Shown: positions 49,966 through 61,590 of the stretch, piece by piece
Layout: the number at the start of each line of letters is the position of its first letter
Position numbering within the stretch: the stretch's first letter is position 1
DNA from: Cristatella mucedo
Lineage: Eukaryota > Bryozoa > Phylactolaemata > Cristatellidae
Length of the DNA stretch: 64,000 nt
Assembly: GCA_009760855.2 (NCBI GenBank)
Contig: WPIO01000004.1
Location: 11,482,501-11,546,500 of the forward strand
Direction: 5' to 3'
Translations under genes and position numbers: made by a program
The notes under the pieces: model-generated
The model's database searches: none
The model's input: the letters and a program-made list of their open reading frames with translations, nothing else
What the model was told of the DNA's origin: nothing

Positions 49966-50210
49966 TGTAGTAGTTTTGATTCGCACAGCAGAGAGCCAGC
50001 CGATGACCACCACCAACAGTTTAATACGAAGCACGGAGCCGAAGTGCGCACGGCTCCTACTCCCACTCGACTCCCTCGGCCAGGTTGGCGTTCCCTGCTT
50101 CCCCCTCCCTCCCAGCCACAACTCATCCAGTGAGTTGACGGGAGGACGAAGCCGGCCTGTGGATAAACCACAGACGTCAGACCGCAGCTGACCACCGGCC
50201 TGTCCCTAGG
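49966..50210 (-). mobile_element. Putative solo LTR
   Basis: On the minus strand about 75 bp around GGCTCCGTGCTTCGTATTAA to CTCTCTGCTGTGCGA matches the right end of the insert at 44950-45885. The unit ends CTACTACA. Its left limit is uncertain; a TGTGG near 50210 is a candidate. Confidence 0.45.
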
Positions 50211-51590
50211 CCACAGCCACCACCTGTTTGACCCTGGGGTGGTTTAGGGCACTTACCGGTCTGCCTGCACTGGCAGTGTGCCGGCGAGCCCAGTGTCTAT
50301 ATTCGAATCATGCATACATAGAAACACAAACCACACATTCCACTCGAATGGCGAACAGAAGCGTCCGCTGACGTGCTCCTAGCGGCGTAATGATAAAGCG
50401 TATACACGCCCTCTAATGGCGAGCGGTCGGACTATTTACGGGTTAACCGGATCTGCCGAGCACGTCCTGCGATTGCTGCCACCCTCCCATTTTCTCATTT
50501 CGCCGCATCTCAAGAGCATCTGACCGCCTAGTGAGAAAGAAAAAATAAATTAGAATTGCCCGATTTGTTAATACCCTGAATTTGAAGCGCGATTTCGACG
50601 GAGAGTACTCCGCGGTTGGAGGTGTCTGAGCGAAAGCCCGCTTCTAGGGCCAGTCTGCGAAAGGGGGCCGGTGCCCGCGCCGAAGTGGAGCCGCTTTTGA
50701 GCCGCTTTTGTTCCGACGGCTCCACTGATGAAGCAAGCCTTACCGGTAATTGAATTGCATTTGAAAATAACTGATATGTGTATAGACGGCTCGGAGGAAT
50801 TCAGAAGACGCTTCGTAATTTCCAGACTTCGTGAGCATGACCGAACAACCTCCGGTGGCATTTTCCAGGGCCTATCGACAGGGTCAAGGTTGTTTCCTCG
50901 GCGACACCTTACTGATCCTATCGATTTGATCTGTCCTGCAATTAGCATTGAGACAACTGCTATACAGTCAAGTAGTCTTGACGTAATCTAAATGGTCATC
51001 AAAGAAAAGGACTGCGGGATTAAACGGGAAATACTGGACGCGATACGTGCCCACCAGTGCGTCGGATCCAGAATGGGAAACACATCTTCCCAGCGGCAAT
51101 TACAACTATCTTGTACTCAGCATCACGGCGCAAACAGTAGGAGCCCGTACAGCTCTTGCTGTGCCTTACTGTTTTTTCCAACAGGAGATGTACGGCTTCA
51201 GTGGACGTTGACTGGCTCCAGCTCAACCGAAAAGCATCCCCCAGCTGCATCTTCATGTTATTCTTTGTCTCTTAAGTTCTTCTTTTCCTTGTCTTAAAAA
51301 TTGTTATTGACACACCCTGCGCCGCTGAAGATATGAAGATTACGTTCCATTATTGACTAGAAAAATTATTTCAGGAGGGCAGATTATCTAGTGGTCCTAT
51401 GGTTGAGATAATGTGTGAGCCTTATCGGATTTTGCAGGTGAAGTTAGTGCGACCGAGATGATATAAGGTCACCAATATTATTGCATCCGTCATAGAGCCA
51501 AGACTGCATATTTTTTTAACGTAATAGTGCCAAAAGGATTCGGGCTTGCTTAGGGAAAGATAGCGAAGTCTAGCTATTAACTGCACTTCC
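50211..51590. other. No recognisable gene or repeat
   Basis: Opposed frames at 50728-50991 (+) and 50568-50948 (-) overlap and show no motif. Neither has splice support. Confidence 0.35.
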
Positions 51591-52190
51591 CGCATCTCGT
51601 CTTGACTTCAGTAGCTCCCGCCTGGCAAGTATTCCTGCCTGTATAGTAAGACACTTCCAGATGTTGCACAGCTCGATAGTATCTTAAGCAATGTGAGTGT
51701 CACCAGTTTCCACATTAAACCACCTCTCCCTGACCTATACTGGCTACCACTGACGCAGCTCAGCGACTTCTGCTTCAAGCTCCTGCAGCTCACTTTTAGG
51801 TCGCTCCAATCTCATTCTCCGGCCTACCTGTCTTAGTCCTCTCCGCTTCTACTCGTCCCACCAAATCCCGTGGCTCGGATCGCTTAGCTGTGCGTGCGAC
51901 CAAACTTAAACCTTGGGAGACAACGTCTTCAGTAACTATGAGCCTAAAAACTAAAGCTCTTCGTGAATCGGTCGTATGATGTCGACCGTCTACCGTCTCT
52001 TCAATCTCTCCTAAGTCAGCCACCCTTTTAACAAGCAATCATCCACGCAATCTAGCGAATCGTTTTCGGGCCTTTCGGAAGCAAGAAAGCGACACAGTAT
52101 CAGAGTGTCCATACCCAAGGTAATACTACCCCCTGAAACCCTTCATCACCTCAACTCTATTTCAGATTCCATCGTCAAACCTGCCCCTAC
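51590..52190 (+). mobile_element. Decayed LINE-B pieces, order scrambled
   Basis: 51590-51910 reads like the RT C-terminus (SRLDFSSSRLASIPA, with the LTYTGYH position of LHWLPV). 51975-52180 resembles the upstream linker (MSTVYRLFNLS, compare MSTINRLLNRS at 31099). In an intact element the linker precedes the C-terminus, so these are two insertions or a rearrangement. Confidence 0.5.
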
Positions 52191-52875
52191 TGGTCTCAGC
52201 TCGAAGTTTATCTTCGAGTCTGAAAGCGCTACTCTCTCCTCTCTCTCTCTCTAAATAGTATAGCCCATTCAATAAGGAAATCGCCTATTCTGGAAAAACT
52301 CACTCTGAAAGTGTGAGCGCTATACCTGCCGGTCTGGCAGCCAACATAGCCATCTAAAAAACGGCCGAATCCCTCTGGTGACATACCTTGAATTCGCCTC
52401 ATATGAGCAACTCCGGATAGGCCTCTATGGTCGCTCTCAGTCATGTAGCACCATCCGTGCTTCGGGTTGGGGAGGCGATGATGACGCTAAATACATTTCA
52501 CTCATTCGGCCTGCTTCGGAACGGCGATAGGGCAACTACGAACGACGTGGCTGAGCGCTAACGCCCTAAGACGACTTGCTACTGTTGGTACCCGTAGGTT
52601 CCTGCCATTTAGTAGGAAAAACAGCTCTTTCGAGAAAGGAAGTTTTCCTGAAATTCCCTGGCCAGAAAGTTATCGCTTTTGGCCGCCCCCAAGAGAGGGT
52701 TTGAAACGTTAGAGCGCATCACCGGTGAAAGATAATAAGGTAGTTGGAAGATAAAAATCTATCGATTAAACAACTATTTGTTTTTTTCTATCGATTAGAT
52801 AAAATAAAATTTTCTGATCTAAAATTATATCCTCAAGTTATCCGATGGTGTTATGCGAATTTATTAAAAAAAAAT
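52191..52875. other. No recognisable gene or repeat
   Basis: AT-rich to the right. Short ATCGATTA-type repetition around 52750-52800. Confidence 0.35.
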
Positions 52876-53046
52876 ACTAGCTGATTTAACAGCCTCTTTT
52901 GTAGAGCGATAGAAGAGCCTTTACGGCTATCACCACCGCTTGCAGTTGGCTATAAAGGATCGCCCATCTCAGAGTTCGAACCCAAGACCTCGGAAACGAG
53001 GTCATGAAAAGTAACCGCCTTACCTAGTGTCCCATCGCGGCTCACC
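52876..53046 (-). mobile_element. tRNA-derived SINE, family 1
   Basis: Minus strand: TGGTGAGCCGCGATGGGACA head, TTGGGTTCGAACTCTG B-box, 3' end AAATCAGCTAGTA. Confidence 0.83.
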
Positions 53047-53069
53047 AGTGTATTGTTATTATAACATAT

Positions 53070-53215
53070 GCTGAATCAGCAGCCTCGTTTAAGTAGCGGC
53101 AGAAGAGCTGTAGCTGCTACCACTCCGGCTTGCAGTGGGCAATAAAGAACTGCCTAACCCAGGACTTGAATCCACTATCTGGGTTTTGAAGTGCCAACCC
53201 TTAATCTGTTGGGAG
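53070..53215 (-). mobile_element. tRNA-derived SINE, family 1, diverged
   Basis: Same orientation and about 25 bp from the previous copy. GTGGATTCAAGTCCTGGG is the B-box region and CTGATTCAGC the 3' end. Confidence 0.65.
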
Positions 53216-53427
53216 AAAGCTCTTTTAGCCCGGATGCTGTACCGCTTTTGGTTATCTGTGAATTCATGCGAGTGTACACTAGTGTGTGCCTGTAGGAGCT
53301 TCTCGAAGCCAGCCGCTCGTCATTGCATCAATTCAATCGGCAAATATATAAAAATAATTAAATAATACAATCTAAAATATAGTTTTTGAAAGATAACTAA
53401 AAGATAAAAATAACTTGAAAGATAATT

Positions 53428-53508
53428 ACTGTGGCTAGAAAGAGATTTAGTTCTCTTAGGGTGCCGAGCAAATGTTTTTCTATCAGTACTATTATTATTA
53501 TTGTTACT
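53428..53508 (+). mobile_element. LINE-B-type 3' tail
   Basis: TGGCTAGAAAGAGATTTAGT, CTCTTAGGGTGCC and ATT repeats. Confidence 0.55.
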
Positions 53509-53540
53509 CGGATCAAGTGAGGCAGCGTTCGAGCGGGAGT

Positions 53541-53579
53541 TGGCTGACCTTGTGCCTATGTCAAGCACAAGGTCAGCCA
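53541..53579. repeat. Perfect 15-bp hairpin
   Basis: Arms 53541-53555 (TGGCTGACCTTGTGC) and 53565-53579 are exact complements, with the 9-base loop CTATGTCAA. Confidence 0.9.
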
Positions 53580-54636
53580 GACGAATGACTCGAACCGGCA
53601 AGCATTTGCAGCTGCAGTTTGCATGGCCCTGGCTCCTGGAAGCTGCATGGGGGAGTGGAGCAGGAAAAGAAGCAGCTCGGGCAGGGAAAGCAGCTCAGCA
53701 CTGCAGGTCTGCAATTACTGAAACGCGTAGTAGAGGATTCGAGGATCTAAATCGTGTCATCGTTTTGGGCATACATAACACGTCATCAGACTGCCAAACA
53801 ATGCCGTCAGTGTTAGTTACCTAATGTTAAGAGTGCTAAGGGTTTCGAAACAGGCTCCTACAGAAGCATCTTTGGACGCGATGCCAAGTTTAGGTAATAC
53901 AATTTACAAAGCCACGGTAATTAGGCGACAACTGAGAGTAAGATAAGGAGGAGACAAAGGAGAGAGAGAAAAGAGATACGGAGGAGAGAAAGGAGAGCAA
54001 CAGTGTGTATGGGAATCGACTGAAGTGATCGAAAGGCAAGTCCCCGTCGTTCGACACTCAACTCAGTATAAGACTGTGGTTCAAGTGAATGATTAAATTG
54101 TAGACATATTGGCTATCTTGCTCGTGCAAGATTTCTGTATTTGCGATATCTATAGTGCAGCTTGCATGAATACAGTTCGATAGGCACGTGGTCGTATCAA
54201 GATTTACGTGAGCAGAAATACAGCTAGGGGAGGGTCGGCTGCCTGTGCCGCACTTCCAGTCATCTCCTGCACAGGTCAAATACAAAAGTCGAAGGATCAA
54301 GTCCCACTTCGAGTAGCAGCCATTATAATAATAATAATAATAACATGTCAAATGTACGGTCACGTCACTGCAAGGCTGTGCTTACATCGATGAATTTTCA
54401 GTCACACCATGCTGATCGTCACTCCAGACAGGACTATAAGACACTTGTGATCCAACCCTGAATGCCCAATACCAAGCGTTGATGTGTACACTAACACAGG
54501 CAGCACTTACATCATCCACATAAAACTCAATCAACTTGGATTCACCCGCTCCTACTGCCGAAGATAGGTCGTATTGTGCATTAACAGACTATAGCTGTAT
54601 CCAAGAATGACAGTTGTAGCAATCGACTATTAGCAA
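53580..54636. other. 3' flank of the DUF547 gene; nothing else recognised
   Basis: Contains a GGAGA-rich purine stretch at 53945-54000 and a short ATA/ATT repeat at 54325-54342. Confidence 0.4.
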
Positions 54637-54763
54637 CTAGATAGCATTTAGACCCCACTGGTAGTCGCTATACGAGAGGATAAGGTTGCCGATGTGTTCG
54701 GCCGAAGATAATGCACGACGAATTGCTTCTTTCTTGTCATCGCTGAGACGATCGGTTATCCAA
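54637..54763 (-). CDS. DUF547 gene terminal exon
   Basis: Acceptor GCTTTGCTTTGCAG. Encodes WITDRLSDDKKEAIRRALSS and the C-terminal YQWGLNAI with stop. A tryptophan in this position followed by LN is typical of the end of DUF547. Confidence 0.88.
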
Positions 54764-55232
54764 CTGCAAAGCAAAGCAAGTAGGGCTAAAATAAATGGTG
54801 GCAAATGATAAGCAAACTGTGGACCAAAATGCATCAACCATAAACAAAAGAGTAGCTGCTTTAACCGAGCACATTAGCCACTGGGCTAAACCAGAGTAGC
54901 CCTCACTTCCATGGTTCTTGTGCAATGGCACAATCTCTTCTCCTGTTGCCGACTCTGGCACTATTTTCCCAGCCATCGTGTTGCTACTTATATGCTACCT
55001 GTTGTACTTTCTCGACTATCTTCTTGATTCAGCACTGTACTTCCCACTTTTTTGTTGCTGCATGAGAATAAATCTGTTGGCTACCGTCTTCGCATGGCAA
55101 ATAGCTCGGGCTGTGCTTTGCGCTATTGAAAACATTCCAGCATAACAACCACTGCATGGCTTTGAGCAACTACAGATTGACATAAACCCACACATGTACC
55201 CACATACATACGCTCGTGCACACACACGCACA

Positions 55233-55272
<40 letters not shown>

Positions 55273-58200
55273 TACATAGATGGGTGTGTATTAATGTGCG
55301 CACATTCTCTCTGGTGTTGCATCTACTAAGGATTGATATACATCTACCAAGGATTGATATGATAATACTAATGCATTTATATTGCACCTCGAGAGACCTG
55401 TATCTTTTTCTAGGCACTTCGGACATGCACAGTTAGAGCATGCATAAGCACATATCGAGCTATTCACATGGATAAAGCAAATACTGTGAGATACAGTGGT
55501 GTTTTTAGCTTGTTTTAAATGCCGTCAAGTCACAGGAGGTCTTGAGGTCAGTCACTAGCAATTTCCAGGCTTTGTATCTACTGGAACTGAAGAAACGGTC
55601 TCAGAAGTATTTGAGCTTGATAATAATAATCATTATAATAATTAAAAGTCATTTGTATAGAACCTTAAGAGAGCTAACTTGGTTTTGGTACCCTTATTTA
55701 ATCGTTTCATTGGTTTGTGGCATAGTAAGATACAATTCAGAATGTTGACCTATACGTGAGATTGCATCGCATTAGGGGCATGTGGATCGGTGCAGGCAGT
55801 AATAATATATGGAACGGCGGTTCAGATGCCGGCAGAGGCTGCTCGTATTTAGTCATAGGTGAGATGTCTTTTTTTCTGCTCCAAGTTCTGAGGAATGCTA
55901 AAAAGGGTACTCGTGACTTTAAAATCAATACAGATAAAATATAAAGCTCATCGAGTCAACCATTTTCCTACACTACATATTGGCAATTGCCCAACTGCAC
56001 TGACCGATACTATTAAAAGCCAACGGATAAGAAATAACAGATCACAGCTTCAAACCCTGTTTCACACTGTGTAAAGTCTGCCACTTCATGTAGCTAAGGT
56101 AATTCGTGAGCCCCCTAATTGGAGTCGGGAGCAGGATGCAACGTACTGTATGTCTGTCTGTAACTCCAGAAAGATTAAGTGGGTATTATGCAGGAGAGTT
56201 TTCATTACCGCATTCAAAGCCTAAGTGGCTTTCGGTATGCATGCCAACATATTTCATTATGTCAAGTTAGGTCCGGAGACAAAAGCATGCCCTAGAATGC
56301 TGCAGGGTCTGTGCTAATGGGTCTAAGAAGATAGGCCTATGCTACAAACTCAGGGTGGTCCGGGTAATTTTCAGGGCTGGATGAAATCTTGCACGAACAG
56401 GTACCTTGGTGTGCCACATCAGTATCAGCAGTGACAAGTGACTAGCATCACTTTGTAAACGTCGGGACGATACAGATAGCATGAATCTAGAGCCACCCGA
56501 AGTCAACACTTACTAGGATGTTTGGTGGCCCTAGAAAAGGATCCAACCGAAACCACTTATACTTTGTAGTAAATTGTAGTCATTAACCAAATCTATTATG
56601 AAATCCATGTGGACAGATGCTTTACCAATCAGACCACGGAGGATCCATCCAATCAATAAGCAGTACAGCGGTATATTTGCATATAACAAAGACATATTCA
56701 GAATGAATTATACAGCACATCTGAGGTTACTTAAAACTTCTGAACAAGTATGTTCCAAGCTTGACCGGTGATCTTGACTGGCACATATCAATTGTGCACA
56801 AGCAAGAATACTTTTAAATTGGTGTTAACAATATTATACATTACAAAACTGAGTAATAGTCTGCTGAAAACCGCACCTATCGTCTAACGACCTAAACACA
56901 CAGCCAAAGTAATAGTGATAGACAAGCAAAACTAGGTAACCAACCTGATGACTTCAGCATCAGACTCCCCAAAGTCACGAGCATACCACATGAATAGGCG
57001 AGATGTCGTGAGTGTCCTATCACTGGGCAAAAAAGTTGTCATCTGGTCACAGTAGCTGCAAGCTGCAGATTCCAGTGCTGCATTCAAATTATCTTCAGAG
57101 TAGACATTGACAACTGGACACGACTGACAAAAAAGGAAGTAATGCAGGTCTTATGTAAGATGTATATGCATGTAGGCAGCTTCTGAGGCTAGGGAATAAA
57201 CAGAAACCTGATCATCGGCTACCCAACGGCATTTGCACAAGCCACATTTCTTGCTTTGCCTAACATTTGGTTAAAATAATAAATCAGTAATAATAACTCC
57301 AAGCAGACGGTCTGAAAGCAGGCCAATGCAAACAAGGAAGGCGAATGTATCAGTCAGCAAAGCTCCTATTTTTTTTGTGTTTAGCAGGGAGCTAGACAAT
57401 GCCAATGCCACACAGGCAGGCTCGACTAGCCTAGAAGAAGGGTCAAGCAACTGCAAACGATTCTCTCCTCACCCAATGTCGGCGCTAACCTGCCGTGTAT
57501 TGCACAATGTTGATGCTGACTCGTCAGCTCAACCAAGTAGCCTCGAATAGCCTTGCTGCTAATGCATGCTTTCATCTTACATTTAAGATTACTCTTATCG
57601 ATGGAGAAAGGGGTAACTTTGTGATCAAGGATTGATATAGTTCGCCTACTTGTATGGCAGTATATCTGTCGCCCTGCTTTGATGGGCATGCTGATGCCAC
57701 CTCAAAAGCACTGCACATACCGTGACATTCAGCTAGTCCTTTACTGATCACTCAAGCTGACGAACAATAAATGCAAATACATGTCTGGGACAGTCAACAG
57801 TCATATTAATTTAGATTAGCATAGTCATCCATATGTGATATTATTGTACAGAATATGAAAGAATGAAGACTCAGTCGAGATTTTAACCCACGAACTCCCA
57901 AAAATCTAAGGCATACGTCTAAACAAGCACCAATTATCGGCTGGAGGGGGATCTTGGCAGCCAATACTAATAAAAAAAACAGCACATTTGCATAGGACCC
58001 TGAATAAATCAAATGTTCTATGCACTTCAGAGAAGCCTTAATGGAAGTAAATCAACTGATTAGTAATAATATTATGAGCAATAGCAGCAAGCATAAGCAA
58101 GTAGAGGATGATTCAGGTGGAGAAAGTAGTTTAACGACACAGAAAAACCATCCGGATCGGAGTAGTGTGAGCCAAGGCCTCGGGAGTAAGTATTTCAGAC

Positions 58201-61200
58201 AAGTAAGGTGGAGTAAGAGAATATAGGAACCTAAAAGAGAGTAAAAGAGCCCTGAAGACAAAGAGCTGCTCGACAGGAAACCAGCACAGGTTGGAGATGT
58301 GATGTGATGTGGCAGCTGTGTCATTCACGACAAACAAGCCTGGCTGCAGTCTTGCATCGACCGTGAGCATCGTTGTGCACACTAATGAAGGAAGACCTGC
58401 AAGAATAAAGCCACGTAATTCTAGATAGAGTGTCACGAATGCACAGACTAGCTTTGCTGTGATGCCTATACCCTAGCAAGCCCAAAACTTTGCAATACTA
58501 CCGGGCTGAAAATGGAAGACTTGATGCCCAAAACTATTAGGCTGCTCTTGTCGTCATTCGATTTAAGTAAATTTTCTGCCATCTAAGTTTGAATGTCGGC
58601 AATAAAAGCTGCAAGGGAGTTAAGAGAATCTGAGGTGCCGGAATGTGCTGGAAGGTTGGAAAAAGATGAAAGCATGAGTAGAGCTGAGAGTCATCGGCAT
58701 AAAAATTAAAAAACTAGACCGTGCTTTACGATTACATTGCCAAAAACACTGATATACGATCTAAGCACCATCGGTGCAATGCCTGCGATGCCCAGGCCGG
58801 AAGGATAGGCAGGCGCTCATGCCAGACCAACAGCCATCGATAAAATATACAAATATAATTCATTTGTAGAGCACCCTAAGAGAACTTCATCACTATTCAG
58901 GTGCTTCACATATGCCTCGAGGCTCGAGCCCACGACCTCAGCCAGACCTTGGTCGGGGCGAGCACCTTAACCGCTGGACCAAACCAGCTCGGCAGTGTCC
59001 CACATAGCACCTGCATCGGTGGTGACCTGCCACTCATACATCTATAACTTCCCACTGCATCCCACCAGGTAATCTGATTTAATGACTACAGTGTTGTGTT
59101 ATTTCATCAATAAACATTTAATTTCCATAGCCTTGGTCACAAACAAGGATGCACGGCATAACCCAGTGGTGTGCTGGTGGCATTTCGGAGGACTGAAAGA
59201 TTCCCTCTTAGCCCTAGTACTATGCATGTACTGGAGATTGCCGGGTAATGATTACTGTCGATTGAGTGGCAAAAATTCTACTGCCAGCATGATTTGAACC
59301 AGGAACGTCTAGAGTCAAGAATCCGTGAAACTTAAAAACAGCAACCATAAAAAAGACTTGGCAACTAACAACAAATCATGTACGATTACACTCCAACGCT
59401 TCAGATTGAGAACCACTTAAAAAAAAAACGCCTAAGGGAACATTAGAAACTTGAAGGGGCACCTGCTACAACGGTGAACCAAACGTTTCCAATTGATGAA
59501 GCACAATCATACGATAAGCAAAGCATCGAACGTGTGCAGACTGAATGCAATTATAAAATGTATGCACGTATCATAAAAAATGCACATTCGATGAAAGTAA
59601 AATTAATGTCGACTTGACGTATCGGGCATCGAATCTGAGGTCACGGCAGCAGAATGCAGTAAAAAGTGCAATACAAGGTTTTAAATAATCAACGTATGCA
59701 CATGTACATTAATCCATATGTATTTCAAGTAAATGCACCTTCACATTTTCGGGTATGTGCAGGCAGTATCTCAGTGCAATTCGTGCATGAATACTTACAC
59801 ATGCAAGTACTTACATGCTCGTGTACAAGTTCAGCATGCAAAACTAGCAAAGCACCCACTGGCATTGAAACTATGCTCCTCTTAATGCTGCTCCTGCTAT
59901 TCTTCGCCACTGTCACCTTCGCCCTTGATATATGTCTGCTAATTAAAAGCAGCCGGTCTGCCCACTGCAGGCAGTGGTATTCTTGATGGAGAAATGTCCG
60001 TGTCGTGCAGCCAACTAGTTCTCTGCAGGTGCAGGCACAAACATGGGCAGGTGCCCACACTAGCAGGCTACGAGCATGCCCGTATGTATCCATATATTAA
60101 TGAACATAACGAACCAACCCCATATAACACATGACCTGCCAGACTCCAGGCAAGTGCACTCGCAGCTTTGATCTGTCAGTCTCTTTGAAGTCTGCTATTT
60201 GGTCTTGATGGCACGATCCCTTAAGGGCTGGCTGGATGACTCTTAGTTGGAATCAATAAGCAACCTCTAAAGGTAAGGGTGATCTGATAAACCACAAGAG
60301 CACAGGGGCATGGACAGTCAGAGAGCACATTGATAGCTTTAAACCAACGAATTGATTGAACAGACATGATCCCACCTACAGGACTGTTTCTGGGATTATC
60401 AGGTCAAGTCTTTGTGTACACCCTATGTCTAGGCTACGTTGCAAATAAGCCGGCCTAGGAACAGATATCTGCTTGCTATGTAATAAACATGCAATTTTCA
60501 TAAACTTATTCACAGATGAGGATGAGGACGCATGGCACGAGCCAGTGATGTGGGAACGGCATTTTCAGAGGATTACTACACTGCCTCTTGCCCTAAGTAC
60601 TATGCAAGCACTGAAAAACGCTTCGGATAAAAGGTTGTCTTGGCTGAGACATATCTAATCATTGATCCGATAGACAGGAACTGTCACATAAACCCAAAGT
60701 CATGTACTCAAAGTGTAGCATAGACATAAAAATATTGCATAGTCTGAGCAGTGGGGAAGGGCAGCAAGAGTGCTGCAAGAATCAAATGAAGTCCGGACAA
60801 AAGCAGGCCGAGAAAAATTGAGCCATGAGGGCAAAAAGCAGTCGACGGAAATCGTCAGCAGGCCCAACAATCTCTCAGTAAGTTCGTCAACGAAACCGTA
60901 GTTATGAGACTTAGCCCTCCCCCCTCTGCCAGGAGCCGTTCATCCCCGGCTTGGCTAACAGATGATGCGATACAGTTTACAATATAGTGTGTTGATACAG
61001 AAGTCGACAGCCACAATAGGTGCGATAAGTTCCACAGAAGTGGATGCTGCACACGTATACAAAGCCAGAGCAGTAGCCAGAAGCAGCCCTGCTCTTATAT
61101 AAGCACCTGTTCCCTGGAGGAATGTAGGGCAACTCACAGGTGACCAGTATAAGACCACATACGAGTAAGCGACCTGTGTCCACAACTGGCACAGCATCGA

Positions 61201-61519
61201 TACATCGATACCTACCGTGGGCCGTGCTGCTAAGACATTCCCAACGGAGACATGGCAGGAAACAAGAACAGGGAACTCAAGTAGAGCAGTCCAAAGAGGA
61301 AGTTCAGGAAGGTTCGAGAAAAAAGAAAGGAATGATAACGGAGAAAGGCAGGAAGAAGAAGAGATTAGGGCACGTTCTCGTGCTAAACTCAAAGTACTTT
61401 AATATGGAAGACAAGACAAACAAACTTAACTAGACAGAGGAGATCTGGAGCAGCACAAAAGGCTGGAGCAGCACAGTCAGAGCAAGAGATGTACAGTACA
61501 AATAGCAAGAGAGACAGAG

Positions 61520-61590
<71 letters not shown>

